Translations under genes and position numbers: made by a program
Assembly: GCA_020426345.1 (NCBI GenBank)
Contig: JAGQQE010000014.1
Span: 1 to 37,695, forward strand
Direction of reading: 5' to 3'
Length of the DNA: 37,695 nucleotides
Origin: Planctomycetaceae bacterium
GTDB lineage: Bacteria > Planctomycetota > Planctomycetia > Planctomycetales > Planctomycetaceae
Shown: piece by piece, positions 25,556-34,747 of the stretch
How positions within the stretch are numbered: the stretch's first letter is position 1
Layout: each line of letters begins with the position of its first letter
The notes under the pieces: generated by a model
What the model was told of the DNA's origin: nothing
Databases searched by the model: none
Seen by the model: the letters and a program-made list of their open reading frames with translations, nothing else

Positions 25556-25770
25556 CGAAATCCTCCGTGATGCCTGAACTCAAGGGACCAAAGATACATT
25601 CCTTCGCAACGTATCCTCGCAACAGGAACAGGGAACAGGTTACCCTTCGTTTCACCAATTGTGCAGACCAGAAATCATGAAATGTCGATTCACCTGACAG
25701 GAAACGACACTTCCCGAATCACGTTGGAGAGGATGGGCTAAGTGAAGAATCAGGAAGCATGTCTGGATGT

Positions 25771-26526
25771 TCATCCACTCGTGGAGGAACTCCCAATTTC
25801 TCCAATGGCATCGACGTTGCGTAGTTTCAGGCGTTCCCGAAATGCGAAGGCCGCCCACAGCCATAACAGTCCTGCTACCCACCCGGCAAAAACGTCAGTT
25901 GGATAATGCACGCCCAGAAACACACGGGTGACTCCAATCAGAATCGCAAGCGCGAGAGGTCCAACCCGGACAAACGTCTGAACAGGACGAAGTACACTTA
26001 GCCGTGACATCAGCAGTCCGGCTGCCGGATACACGATGATGGACATCATAGCATGTGAGCTGGGGAAGCTGCTTGATGATACGTGGGCCAGGTGCGGGAC
26101 GACATCCGGTCGTGTTCGACCAACAACGAATTTCATCAACATCGAACAGCCGTACCCGCCAAGCACCGTCAGCAGGTAGAATCGCTGATGTGAAGGTGCG
26201 ACACGACGGAGAACGAATGAAACAGCTGCCGTCACGCCAATCAACACTGCGTATCCTCCAAGCCCGGTCATGTCGCGCATCGCTTCACCCAAAAATCGCG
26301 GACCGGCTACGCGTGAAAGATCATCATTGCTGCGAAGAAACTGAAGGACTCGAACATCAAGGCTGTGTTGGTTATTGCCGCCAGCCAGCGAAGTCAGCTC
26401 AAATGCTCCCCAGGTGACAGAGATAACAAACAGCCACCGTATCAACAGTTGATTTTGTGTAGTGGCGTCCTGCATCGGTTCATCAATCTGGACATTGAAA
26501 AGGCAATTCCCGGATCGGGGTTTCAT
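25771..26526 (-). CDS. PAP2-family membrane phosphatase
   Basis: The 251-aa integral membrane protein has about five to six hydrophobic segments and the complete phosphatidic-acid-phosphatase-2 signature. Motif 1 is KFVVGRTRP (132-140), motif 2 is PSSHA (155-159), and motif 3 is TRVFLGVHYPTD with R201, H207 and D211. Substrates of the family include phosphatidate, undecaprenyl diphosphate and similar lipids. Its ATG overlaps the stop of rarA in an ATGA arrangement (26523-26526), so translation is probably coupled. ATG 26475 is a possible alternative start. A link between a lipid phosphatase and RarA is not obvious. Confidence 0.9.
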   Translation of the reverse strand: MKPRSGNCLFNVQIDEPMQDATTQNQLLIRWLFVISVTWGAFELTSLAGGNNQHSLDVRVLQFLRSNDDLSRVAGPRFLGEAMRDMTGLGGYAVLIGVTAAVSFVLRRVAPSHQRFYLLTVLGGYGCSMLMKFVVGRTRPDVVPHLAHVSSSSFPSSHAMMSIIVYPAAGLLMSRLSVLRPVQTFVRVGPLALAILIGVTRVFLGVHYPTDVFAGWVAGLLWLWAAFAFRERLKLRNVDAIGEIGSSSTSG

Positions 26527-27842
26527 TCAGAGTCTGTGGTTCGACGCTTCCGGAACTCTTCCAGTCTTTGACGAAAGACAGCTTCGCGGCCCCGTGGCAC
26601 AGGTTTGTAATACGATTTGGTGACGCCCAGATAATCCTGGGGAAGCCAGCCCTCGGTTGAATCATGCGGATACTGATACCCCTGACCATGTCCAAGCTTC
26701 TCGGCCCCTTTGTAGTGGCCATCTCGCAGATGCATCGGAACGGGAAGTATCGATTGAGTTCGTACATCGTGCAGGGCCGCATCGATTCCGGCGTAGGCGG
26801 CATTCGACTTTTCAGCGCATGCCAGATAGGTGGCAGCCTGTGCAAGATTGATTCGACATTCGGGCATTCCGATCGTTTCGGTCGCCTGAAATGCGGCTGT
26901 CGCGACCATGATGGCGACGGGGTCGGCATTTCCGATGTCCTCCGAAGCAGCAATGACCAGCCGCCTGGCAATGAATCGTGGATCCTCGCCCGATTCGAGC
27001 ATCCTGGCCAGCCAATACAAGGCAGCATCGGGGTCACTGCCCCGGATACTTTTGATAAACGCGCTGGCGACGTCGTAGTGATCATCCCCGGACGAGTCGT
27101 ATCGGACGACACGTTTCTGCATAGACTCCTGAGCGACCTCGACATCAACATGTTGTGTCGACGCAGAGACACTCAGGACGGCAATTTCCAGGGCCGTCAG
27201 GGCACGACGCGCGTCTCCGTCGGATAATTGCGCAATGAGTTGTAAGGCGTCCGGTGTCACGACGGTTTTGTGCCCCGCCAGTCCAAAGTGATAGTCGGAC
27301 ATGGCACGCTTCATCACTGCGATGAGGTCTTCGGCCTGAAGCTCACGAAACTCGAACACCTGGCTGCGACTGATCAGTGGAGGGACAAGCGAGAAGAAGG
27401 GATTTGCTGTTGTCGCCCCAATCAGCGAGATCGTTCCACTTTCGACATCGGGCAACAGGATATCCTGCTGGCTTCGGCTGAATCGGTGCAACTCGTCGAT
27501 AAACACAACGGTCTGCTGTCCTCGAACCGACAATCGCTGTTCTGCAGCACTCAGCAGTTCCCGAACTTCTTTCACCCCGGCAGTCGTGGCATTCAGGCGT
27601 TCGAATCGGCGCTGAGTGTGCTTTGCAATCAATTCGGCCAGCGACGTCTTGCCCGCCCCAGGGGGACCGTAAAAAATGACGGAGCCGATCCTGTCAGCAT
27701 CGAGCATACGACGAAGTAATTTGCCTTCGCCAAGAATATGTTGCTGTCCGACAAACTCGGAAAGCTGCTTCGGGCGCATGCGGGCGGCAAGCGGCCTCGC
27801 TCGCTCTCGGTTTTTCTTTTCTTCGCCGTCAAAAAGACTCAT
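26523..27842 (-). CDS. rarA: Replication-associated recombination protein A (AAA+ ATPase)
   Basis: The 439-aa protein matches RarA/MgsA (WRNIP1 family), an AAA+ ATPase acting at stalled replication forks with homology to clamp loaders. It starts PLAARMRPKQLSEFVGQQHI. Walker A is GPPGAGKT (59-66) and Walker B is VVFIDELHRF (D116, E117). The sensor region is LIGATTANPFFSL and the arginine-finger region is DGDARRALTALEIAV. The C-terminal tetramerisation domain has YDVASAFIKSIRGSDPDAAL, GEDPRFIARRLVIAASEDIG, and MHLRDGHYKGAEKLGHGQGY. The ribosome site is weak. It is the first gene of a pair with the PAP2 phosphatase. Confidence 0.95.
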   Translation of the reverse strand: MSLFDGEEKKNRERARPLAARMRPKQLSEFVGQQHILGEGKLLRRMLDADRIGSVIFYGPPGAGKTSLAELIAKHTQRRFERLNATTAGVKEVRELLSAAEQRLSVRGQQTVVFIDELHRFSRSQQDILLPDVESGTISLIGATTANPFFSLVPPLISRSQVFEFRELQAEDLIAVMKRAMSDYHFGLAGHKTVVTPDALQLIAQLSDGDARRALTALEIAVLSVSASTQHVDVEVAQESMQKRVVRYDSSGDDHYDVASAFIKSIRGSDPDAALYWLARMLESGEDPRFIARRLVIAASEDIGNADPVAIMVATAAFQATETIGMPECRINLAQAATYLACAEKSNAAYAGIDAALHDVRTQSILPVPMHLRDGHYKGAEKLGHGQGYQYPHDSTEGWLPQDYLGVTKSYYKPVPRGREAVFRQRLEEFRKRRTTDSE

Positions 27843-28062
27843 CGAAATCGCTGCCGAAGTGTGAAAGCTCGAGGTTCCTCCAGCCAGATTCCAGCAACTC
27901 AGTACCTGGGGGTACCGTCTTTTCGAAGATGTTGCGTCACATGGGGCTCATTCAGACAACGCTCACATGGGCCCGGCCCGGACCAAAGCGGCGTCACGCC
28001 AGGTATCAGGAACGGTGACCGGCAGGCGGCAAATACCGTTTTGCTGCAACCTGCGGACTTCG

Positions 28063-29070
28063 CTAGTTCACAGAGTTAACCTGGCCTCGGACTGGAACGG
28101 TCAGGGGTTGCTCCCGATTCGCGATCTTCACAAGCAGGTTCTCTGTAAACTTGCCTGTGCGTTCCGGTGCAACAAATCTGACCTTCAGGATGTGAAGTCG
28201 TTCAGCCCCTGCAGGAACGTCTGCGCTGAAACAGCCATCCATCGCAGCACAGTCTATTTCCTGAATCACAAAGGCCTCTTTCCCCTTAATTACGAGCTGG
28301 ACTGTTGTTTCCTGGCCGGGTGAAAGGGGACGGATATTGACTGTTTCAGGGGCCACAGTGATATCTGCAATCACGGTACCTTCCAGCATGAGCGGAACGT
28401 AAGGATTGGCCGCATCGTCGGTCACCAGCGTGATCAGGTCCCGAATACGCTGTGGAGCGGCATTCGGGCTGAGCTTCACCGTCAATGCATAATCGACTCT
28501 TCCACCGGATCGCTGGATTTCTTTCAGAGATGCAGTGACATCACTGTGTCCGATTTTGACATCATTGATTTTCCAGTCGGAACGGCCCGCGTAAGCCACC
28601 TTCACAGTGACCTCAGAACCCGCACCAAAATCCACAGAGCCAAAACGAACCATGCCCGGATCGAAAACAACATCCGTTCGGATGTAACCGGAGACTGGTA
28701 TTGTCACTGAAGAATACTGCGGACTGTCAAAATGGATCGTCAGCGACGTATCACGTTTCTTGCTGAATTGAACAGTGTTCAGTTTCAAATCGAATGTAAC
28801 AGCCTCGCCGGGCTGAAGAAGATTCGTTGAGAGTTTACCAGCCTGAATGCAGGTACAGGCCGTTGTAACGGCGCTGATGTGCACCGCGGTACCGGTCGTG
28901 TTGTTGACGGTAATCTGTCTGACCGCTTCTGATCCCGTTGCGACAACACCATAGTCGATACGCTGGGTATCCACCAATTGTGATGCCCAGTCGCTCTGTG
29001 CTGCAGCACTCTCAAGCGCGCAACAGATCACGACCAGCCCCAGCCCAAATCGTCCCATCGTCCTCAACAT
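28063..29070 (-). CDS. Secreted DUF1573-family protein
   Basis: The 335-aa protein begins with a signal peptide (FGLGLVVICCALESAAAQ). The first beta domain has the DUF1573 pattern: DYGVVATGSEAVRQITVNN, then TTACTCIQAGKL, then LQPGEAVTFDLKLNT. Further Ig-like beta units follow (MVRFGSVDFGAGSEVTVKV, RIRDLITLVTDDAANPYVPL) and a C-terminal strand pair ends in PLTVPVRGQV. The paired cysteines (ACTC) are typical. Function is unknown; the fold resembles MSP/Ig domains and is presumably periplasmic or surface-exposed. ATG 29070 is preferred, with AAGGTG 7 nt upstream, over a GTG at 29079. Confidence 0.82.
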   Translation of the reverse strand: MLRTMGRFGLGLVVICCALESAAAQSDWASQLVDTQRIDYGVVATGSEAVRQITVNNTTGTAVHISAVTTACTCIQAGKLSTNLLQPGEAVTFDLKLNTVQFSKKRDTSLTIHFDSPQYSSVTIPVSGYIRTDVVFDPGMVRFGSVDFGAGSEVTVKVAYAGRSDWKINDVKIGHSDVTASLKEIQRSGGRVDYALTVKLSPNAAPQRIRDLITLVTDDAANPYVPLMLEGTVIADITVAPETVNIRPLSPGQETTVQLVIKGKEAFVIQEIDCAAMDGCFSADVPAGAERLHILKVRFVAPERTGKFTENLLVKIANREQPLTVPVRGQVNSVN

Positions 29071-29386
29071 GGCAAACACCTTGTCCTAATCCTGCGGAGT
29101 TGAAGTGCGTGGACTTCCGTCCCATCGATGCCAGATCTTGAATTGCACCTGTTCCCCAACAGATGCAGTGATCTTCGACAGTAGCCTCCTGAGCGGAACT
29201 GCCTGTAACCTATCACGGGTCATCGCAGTAACCCGCAAATCCCCGATTAAGCTAATCTACGCAGACCGCCAGCCTTCTTCGGGAAATCGTCGAAGCTGAC
29301 CGCCTAACATTAGAAGCAGCACCACAATCTGTCAATCGGCGAAATCTGCTGCCTTATTTTCCCTATCTTCCAGAATGGGAGGGTTG
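29071..29386. other. Intergenic region, 316 bp, no gene seen
   Basis: The region lies between two minus-strand genes and should hold the end of the glucan phosphorylase transcript and the promoter of the DUF1573 gene. No convincing terminator with a T-run is seen. A 5-bp dyad, CGGGT/ACCCG, lies at 29216-29235. Confidence 0.5.
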
Positions 29387-31540
29387 TCAGGGCATGGACA
29401 CGATGGAGGCGCTCAGACCGCCGGCCGCTGGTACGTAGGAATGTTCCGCATAGTCCATGACCATACGATCTGCGTTGAAACGCCACCCCAAAGTTCGAAT
29501 AGCTCGCTTCATTCGGGTGATCCACGCCAATGGAAGGTCGTCGCGATCGCGTTCGAAATACAGCGGAATCACCTCTTCCGTCAGCACACGATACAGGTCC
29601 TGGCCGTCGCGAGCATCCTGAATCTCCTGATTGCTGTGTGTGCGCCCGGTACCGATGGCAAAGCCGTTTTGTCCGTCATAAGCTTCCGCCCACCACCCAT
29701 CCAGAACAGAACAGTTCAGCCCGCCATTCAGGACAACTTTTTGTCCGCTGGTTCCGGAAGCTTCCAGTGGCCGCCGGGGATTATTCAGCCATACATCGAC
29801 CCCCTGCACCAGTTGTCGCCCCATGTCGATATTGTAATTTTCCAGAATCAGCACCCGGCCGCGGAAAGGAGCTTCCCGAGTGAGCTTGAAGATTTGCTGC
29901 AGGATTTGCTTTCCATGCTCATCCGCCGGATGTGCTTTGCCGGCAAAAATGAACTGCACCGGGCGGTCGACGTCTTCGATCAGGTTCGCGAGAAAATCGA
30001 GGTCCTTCAGAATCAAATCGGCCCGCTTGTAGGGAGCAAATCGGCGTGCAAATCCGATCGTCAAAGCGCGAGGATCAAAAAGGGACTCCATATCCAGAAC
30101 AACAGACGGGCTTTCACCACGGCGTTTGGCCTGCTCCACAGCCTCTCGTCGAGCGTAGTTGATCAAACGGTTTTTCAGCGCAGAGTGAACCTCCCAGAGT
30201 TCGCCTGGCGTAATTGACTCAAAACTTCTCCACACATCCGGCTCACCTGTCCTCTTGTACCAGTCGACTGGCAGAACCCGGTCATAAAGGACCCGCATCT
30301 GCGCTGCCAGCCACGTTGGCACGTGGACGCCATTCGTGATGTGCCCAATCGGAACTTCCTCGACACTTCGCCACGGCCAGAGGGCAGCCCACATTTCCCG
30401 GCTCACTACGCCGTGCAGATTTGAGACACCGTTTGCAATGCGACACATCTTCAGAGCCAGCACCGTCATGCAGAATGTTTCGCTGGAGTTCTGGGGATCG
30501 ACGCGTCCGAGCCCCATGATCCCGTAGGTACCAAGCCCCAGCGCATCGGAAATCGGACCAAGGTGTTCGTCGATGAGGCCTTCATCAAAGCGGTCATGCC
30601 CGGCAGGAACCGGCGTGTGTGTTGTGAAGACACAACGCGAGGCGGTCTCTCGCATTGCACGTTCGAACGGTAATCCATCGTCCTGCATGCGCTGACGAAT
30701 GACCTCCAATGGTGCAAAGGCAGAATGCCCCTCGTTCATATGAATCACGTTCGGAAGTATACCGATAGCTTTTAGAGCCCGAACACCGCCAACGCCCAGA
30801 AGTAATTCCTGACGAATACGCGTTCGATGATCGCCACCATAAAGGCGGCTGGTCAACTCGCGGTTCTCCTGTGTGTTCTGCGCGATGTTGGTATCCAGCA
30901 GATAGAGATCAATTCTTCCGACTGCGAGGTGCAGAATATGGGCGTAGATGGGCCCCGTCCGTGTTTCGACAGAGACGACAATCGGGCCGCGAGCGTCGCG
31001 CTGTACGGTCAGAGGCAAAGACGTCGCAGAGAGCGGAGGATAGGCTTCCTGCTGCCATCCCTCCTTATTGATTGCCTGCGCAAAATATCCTTCGCTGTAA
31101 AACAATCCCACACCGACCAGCGGCAACCCCAGATCCGAAGCACTTTTCAGATGATCTCCGGCAAGGACACCCAAACCGCCCGAATAAATTGGCAGCGATT
31201 CATGAAGACCGAATTCCGCAGAGAAGTATGCCACGGGCCCCTGACCGAGAATATTGGCATGTGTCGAACCCCAGGTTGTGTTCGATTCCACATATTCACG
31301 AAATCGACGGTACGCCCAGTGAATGCGGGAATGCAGTACACCTTCGCGGGCTCTCTCTTCCAGTTTCTCCGGAGTGTACTCCTGCAGTAACAAAACCGGA
31401 TTATGATTGCAGCGATCAAATAATTCCCGATCGATTAAACGGAAGAGTTCAGTGACTTCCGGATCCCAGCTCCACCAAAGATTGGATGCCAGCTTAACCA
31501 GCTTTTGATGAATCGATAACTGCGTTGGCTTCTCGACCAT
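29387..31540 (-). CDS. glgP: Alpha-glucan phosphorylase (GT35 family, short TIGR02094-type)
   Basis: The ~717-aa enzyme releases glucose-1-phosphate from glycogen or maltodextrin. The N-terminus ([20 protein letters not shown]) is the DUF3417-like segment found in this bacterial and archaeal subfamily. Then come [65 protein letters not shown] and [13 protein letters not shown]. The pyridoxal-phosphate site is [15 protein letters not shown], with the cofactor lysine near residue 601. The family is shorter than E. coli GlgP (about 815 aa). The start could be GTG 31549 or ATG 31540. A candidate promoter lies at 31594-31622. It acts in the cytoplasm. No other glycogen gene is in the window. Confidence 0.94.
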   Translation of the reverse strand: MVEKPTQLSIHQKLVKLASNLWWSWDPEVTELFRLIDRELFDRCNHNPVLLLQEYTPEKLEERAREGVLHSRIHWAYRRFREYVESNTTWGSTHANILGQGPVAYFSAEFGLHESLPIYSGGLGVLAGDHLKSASDLGLPLVGVGLFYSEGYFAQAINKEGWQQEAYPPLSATSLPLTVQRDARGPIVVSVETRTGPIYAHILHLAVGRIDLYLLDTNIAQNTQENRELTSRLYGGDHRTRIRQELLLGVGGVRALKAIGILPNVIHMNEGHSAFAPLEVIRQRMQDDGLPFERAMRETASRCVFTTHTPVPAGHDRFDEGLIDEHLGPISDALGLGTYGIMGLGRVDPQNSSETFCMTVLALKMCRIANGVSNLHGVVSREMWAALWPWRSVEEVPIGHITNGVHVPTWLAAQMRVLYDRVLPVDWYKRTGEPDVWRSFESITPGELWEVHSALKNRLINYARREAVEQAKRRGESPSVVLDMESLFDPRALTIGFARRFAPYKRADLILKDLDFLANLIEDVDRPVQFIFAGKAHPADEHGKQILQQIFKLTREAPFRGRVLILENYNIDMGRQLVQGVDVWLNNPRRPLEASGTSGQKVVLNGGLNCSVLDGWWAEAYDGQNGFAIGTGRTHSNQEIQDARDGQDLYRVLTEEVIPLYFERDRDDLPLAWITRMKRAIRTLGWRFNADRMVMDYAEHSYVPAAGGLSASIVSMP

Positions 31541-31593
31541 GAACTTCACTTTCTTCCACCAGTGATTTCCCGATGGACGATGCCGTCAGGAGT

Positions 31594-31622
31594 CTTGTAT
31601 CGTCACTTGTCGTCACTGTCAG
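31594..31622 (-). promoter_or_regulatory. Candidate sigma-70-type promoter of glgP
   Basis: On the minus strand CTGACA (31622-31617, 5/6 to the -35 consensus) is followed by a 17-bp spacer and TACAAG (31599-31594, 4/6 to the -10). It would start transcription about 45 nt before the glgP ATG. Confidence 0.4.
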
Positions 31623-31778
31623 CTTCGCTGTATTCACCGGAATTAGCTGGCCATGACTCAGGTTGAGTTCTCCCACAGCTTCCGCATCCGATGCGAGCAG
31701 GAGTATAGTCGGAAGCCTCGCTGCGTCGAGTTGACCGGAAAACCGGATCGGAATCGTTTTCCAGCCCCCGTGGAATGC

Positions 31779-31806
31779 AAAAACGCCCGTCAACTGACGG
31801 GCGTTT
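31779..31806 (-). terminator. Rho-independent terminator of the 34-aa basic gene
   Basis: On the minus strand a 12-bp perfect stem (AAACGCCCGTCA, 31781-31792, paired with 31795-31806, loop of 2 nt) ends in a five-T run (31783-31779). It lies 50 nt after the stop of the small gene. In the plus direction only a short T-run is present. Confidence 0.85.
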
Positions 31807-31856
31807 GAAATTCACTGCAGCCATCAAGTGTTCTCGATGAACGAGAGAAGACCTGA

Positions 31857-31961
31857 CTAGCGGGACAACTTCACGTGGGCTCGCTTTTGTTTGCGAGCCT
31901 TGGAGCTGGCTGGTCGCGCACCATGATTTGCTTTGTTCAACTTCCGATTTGTCTTCGCCAT
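31857..31961 (-). CDS. 34-residue highly basic protein
   Basis: The gene encodes 34 residues starting MAKTNRKLNKANHGARPASS and ending KARKQKRAHVKLSR. Twelve residues are Lys or Arg and none is acidic, with no hydrophobic core, so it should be disordered until it binds RNA, DNA or another acidic partner. Evidence that it is real: GGGAG lies 8 nt before the ATG, and a perfect terminator follows 50 nt after the stop. The composition resembles small ribosomal proteins such as bL36 or THX, but it has neither the bL36 zinc cysteines nor a THX signature, and I do not recognise a named family. It is flanked by glgP on the same strand and the divergent helicase gene. A leader hairpin (32001-32024) may matter for regulation. 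Confidence 0.75.
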   Translation of the reverse strand: MAKTNRKLNKANHGARPASSKARKQKRAHVKLSR

Positions 31962-32000
31962 TTTCACTACTCCCACAAAAACGCTGTTAATCTTTGACTT

Positions 32001-32024
32001 CTTGCGGGACAGGTCCACCGCAAG
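32001..32024 (-). promoter_or_regulatory. Hairpin in the probable leader of the 34-aa gene
   Basis: CTTGCGG (32001-32007) pairs perfectly with CCGCAAG (32018-32024), leaving a 10-nt loop. It lies ~40 nt upstream of the ATG at 31961. No T-run follows on the minus strand, so attenuation by termination is not evident. It may be a binding site for the gene product or a regulator. Confidence 0.35.
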
Positions 32025-32251
32025 CTTCTTATTTCAAACCGGCCTTTGCAGACCAGAATCGACCGGACATCGCATGATTCCGCAGCCAGAACTGCTGGAA
32101 TCGGGTGCGTAAGGTAACAACGGTCGGGTTTCGTGGGAAATCACGATTTTCAAATTCCCGAGAATATCTGCTGGTCGCGAACAATCGATCCGGTCGGAAT
32201 TTCTGTCTCCCCCACAGGAAGACCTCAATTGCCTCTCCGGATGGCAGTGAG

Positions 32252-32273
32252 GTGAGAATTGACGTATTCTCAC
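32252..32273. promoter_or_regulatory. Perfect 8-bp dyad upstream of the helicase gene (putative operator)
   Basis: GTGAGAAT (32252-32259) and ATTCTCAC (32266-32273) are perfect inverted copies with a 6-bp spacer. The spacer with one flanking base contains TTGACG (32259-32264), a possible -35 element. A repressor bound here would block the promoter; the -10 is poor (TCATCT-like). Confidence 0.45.
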
Positions 32274-32291
32274 GATTGTTTTCATCTCACA

Positions 32292-32322
32292 CCGCCAGGC
32301 CAACTCGTTCTCGCTCTGGCGG
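32292..32322 (+). promoter_or_regulatory. Leader hairpin just before the helicase ribosome site
   Basis: CCGCCAG (32292-32298) pairs perfectly with CTGGCGG (32316-32322) around a 17-nt loop. It ends 5 nt before the AGGAA (32328-32332) that may serve as the ribosome site. Confidence 0.4.
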
Positions 32323-32336
32323 AACTTCAGGAATGG

Positions 32337-34460
32337 ATGCTCATGCCGCCAGCCACCTCCCCGGAGATTGATTCCGATGTCCCCGAGTTTCTTCGAGGGC
32401 TGAACATTCAGCAACGCGCCGCCGTCCTGCATGGTGAATCCCCGCTTCTGATCATTGCCGGAGCCGGTACGGGCAAGACAACAACGCTGGCGAACCGCGT
32501 TGCCTGGCAGATCGTTTCCGGCATTGACCCGGGGCAAATTGTACTGCTGACATTCACCCGTCGCGCGGCTGCGGAAATGATGCGACGTGTGGAAGCCATC
32601 CTGATGGGACTCGATGCCGCAGAACTCGGGGATCCCGGTATCACTCAACGGTCGCGTATTCGACGGATCCGTGGCGGAACATTCCATTCTGTCGCCACCA
32701 CGTTATTGCGGCGACATGGCCAGATCATCGGTCTGTATCCGGACTTTACAATCCTGGATCGCGGTGACGCCGAAGACCTGCTGAATGTCGTTCGGTCGAA
32801 ACTGAATCTACCCAAATCGGGTAACCGGTTTCCGCTGAAAGGCACATGTATGGATATCTACAGCCGTTGCGTGAATACCCAGAAACCCCTCGAGGTCATT
32901 CTGAAAAAATATTTCCCATGGGTCATGGAACATCAGGACAAGCTGGGAGAACTTTTCAATCTCTATGTGAATATCAAAGAGCAGCAGCGAGTCCTTGATT
33001 TTGACGATCTGCTGCTGTTCTGGAATGCGCTCGCAGAGCATCCGGACGGCAGTGTGATTCTCCAACAGCAGTTCCAGCGAATTCTTGTGGACGAGTATCA
33101 GGATACAAACACCCTACAGGCACAGATCCTGAAGAACATGTGTCCCGAAGGGAAAGGCCTGACAGCAGTTGGTGATGATGCACAATCAATCTACTCCTTC
33201 CGTGCAGCAACAGTCCGAAACATTCTGGACCTGCCCAAAGAGTTTCCCGGCACCGAAGTGATTCCGCTGGAACAGAACTACCGCAGCACCCAATCCATTC
33301 TGGATGTCACAAATAAAGTTATCGCGGAGGCGACCGAACGACATCACAAGAATCTCTGGTCTGATCGCGGCCCGGGCGCAAAGCCTGTCCTGGTCACCTG
33401 CAGTGACGAGGATACACAGAACGAATATGCGATCGACCGCATTCTCGAGCGACGCGAACACGGCGTACCACTCAAACAGCAAGCTGTGCTGTTTCGAGCA
33501 TCCCATCACAGCATGGCTCTGGAAGCAGAGCTGGGACGGCGCAACATCCCGTTTCAGAAGTACGGCGGGCTCCGGTTTCTGGAAACAGCCCATGTCAAAG
33601 ATTTGATGTCGTTTCTGAGACTGATCGAAAACCCGATGGATGGCGTCGCGGGGTTCCGTGTGCTGATGCTGTTACCAGGAATAGGCAACAGCAAAGCCGA
33701 ATCACTTATGGAATCGCTCCGTGAAGCCGGTGGGCACTTCGAAGCATGGTTATCCTGGACACCTCCCAAAGCAACACGGGAATCCTGGCCGCAATTTGTC
33801 AGGATGCTGAAAACCCTTGAACAACGCGGACGAGACGACGAAGGCGGTGTTGCATCGGATATTAATGCCATTCGGATGTTCTACACACCACTGCTGGAGA
33901 GCCGTTACGATAACGTAAAGGCTCGCAGCAACGATCTTGAACAACTGGAGGTCATGGCAACGCGCTACCAGACCCGCAATGAATTTCTCTCTGAAATGGC
34001 GCTGGATCCGCCAACATCAACACAGGAACTTCCCGCGGACCCATGGCTGGATGAAGACTACCTGATCCTGAGTACGATCCATTCTGCAAAAGGACTGGAA
34101 TGGGATTCTGTATTCGTCATTCACGCAGCGGATGGCAACATTCCATCCGATATGGCGACTGGAAGCGAAGAAGAAATCGAGGAAGAGCGACGTTTGTTTT
34201 ACGTCGCAATGACGCGGGCAAAGAACAATCTTTATGTCATGCGTCCCGAACGCTACTACTTTCATCATCGACGTCGCAGTGATCAGCATTCACTGAGCAA
34301 GATAACGCGGTTTCTGCCTCCGGACATTCAGGCAACGATGGAACGTGTCAGCCACGGCGATGTATTCGGAAACCCGTGGGAACGCCATCCTGGAAGTGGC
34401 AACCGCATTCAGGGGGACACCAGCGAAATCCGCAGGAAAATTTCGAAGCTCTGGGGATAG
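32337..34460 (+). CDS. UvrD/PcrA-type superfamily 1 DNA helicase
   Basis: The ~707-aa protein has every SF1A helicase motif in order: Q-motif LNIQQRAAV, Walker A AGAGTGKTTT (42-48 core), Ia LTFTRRAAAEM, GTFHSVATTLLRRHG, II VDEYQDTN, III GDDAQSIYSFR, IV EQNYRSTQ, V STIHSAKGLEWDSVF and VI VAMTRAKNNL. It unwinds DNA 3' to 5' in repair or replication restart. It lacks the RecB/AddA nuclease domain. Start choice: ATG 32337 or 32343, where AGGA at 32328-32331 is spaced about 10 nt from the second. The TTG at 32259 would add 26 unconserved residues and sits within a dyad. It is the first gene after a divergent region that has two dyads, suggesting regulation. Confidence 0.92.
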   Translation: MLMPPATSPEIDSDVPEFLRGLNIQQRAAVLHGESPLLIIAGAGTGKTTTLANRVAWQIVSGIDPGQIVLLTFTRRAAAEMMRRVEAILMGLDAAELGDPGITQRSRIRRIRGGTFHSVATTLLRRHGQIIGLYPDFTILDRGDAEDLLNVVRSKLNLPKSGNRFPLKGTCMDIYSRCVNTQKPLEVILKKYFPWVMEHQDKLGELFNLYVNIKEQQRVLDFDDLLLFWNALAEHPDGSVILQQQFQRILVDEYQDTNTLQAQILKNMCPEGKGLTAVGDDAQSIYSFRAATVRNILDLPKEFPGTEVIPLEQNYRSTQSILDVTNKVIAEATERHHKNLWSDRGPGAKPVLVTCSDEDTQNEYAIDRILERREHGVPLKQQAVLFRASHHSMALEAELGRRNIPFQKYGGLRFLETAHVKDLMSFLRLIENPMDGVAGFRVLMLLPGIGNSKAESLMESLREAGGHFEAWLSWTPPKATRESWPQFVRMLKTLEQRGRDDEGGVASDINAIRMFYTPLLESRYDNVKARSNDLEQLEVMATRYQTRNEFLSEMALDPPTSTQELPADPWLDEDYLILSTIHSAKGLEWDSVFVIHAADGNIPSDMATGSEEEIEEERRLFYVAMTRAKNNLYVMRPERYYFHHRRRSDQHSLSKITRFLPPDIQATMERVSHGDVFGNPWERHPGSGNRIQGDTSEIRRKISKLWG

Positions 34461-34747
34461 GCTATTCTGGAGTTTTCTGGCGAGCGGCACGTGGAGCACA
34501 CCTTCTGCAGATACCTCCTGCCAGTTGGCAAGTGACGCAATGACTTCCAACAGCGCGCGAGGGAACGGCGTACAAAATGAATGCAGAAACAAATCGACGA
34601 CTGGTCGCTGAAGGCAGCCGATCAGGCTGATTCGCCGCTCGGGTTGACAGTTTGTACCATGAAAACTCCACGAATCAGGAAAACGCCATCTGGCCTGCAC
34701 GAAACACCGTCGGCTCTGGTCACAGCAATAATCAGGAATTGAGACTT

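Larger units (their letters stand above)
31541..31856. other. Intergenic region, 316 bp
   Basis: The right end holds the terminator of the 34-aa gene, and the middle holds a candidate promoter for the phosphorylase gene. The stretch also has a short direct repeat, TCGTCACTTG/TCGTCACTGT, at 31600-31619. Open frames here begin at non-ATG codons inside the terminator and were not accepted. Confidence 0.5.
31962..32336. other. Divergent intergenic region, 375 bp, with three dyads
   Basis: The region separates the 34-aa minus-strand gene from the helicase gene. It contains the hairpin at 32001-32024 and two dyads upstream of the helicase, listed separately. No other gene is seen. Confidence 0.55.

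Noticed and set aside
29375-30217. 280-codon open frame antisense to glgP
   Set aside because: No motif is recognisable and it is fully antisense to a strongly supported enzyme.
31494-31793. 99-codon minus-strand open frame upstream of glgP
   Set aside because: It starts at a TTG inside the terminator hairpin and its end overlaps the glgP start by more than 40 nt.
34290-34700. 136-codon minus-strand open frame overlapping the helicase end
   Set aside because: It overlaps a conserved gene over half its length and has no recognisable domain.
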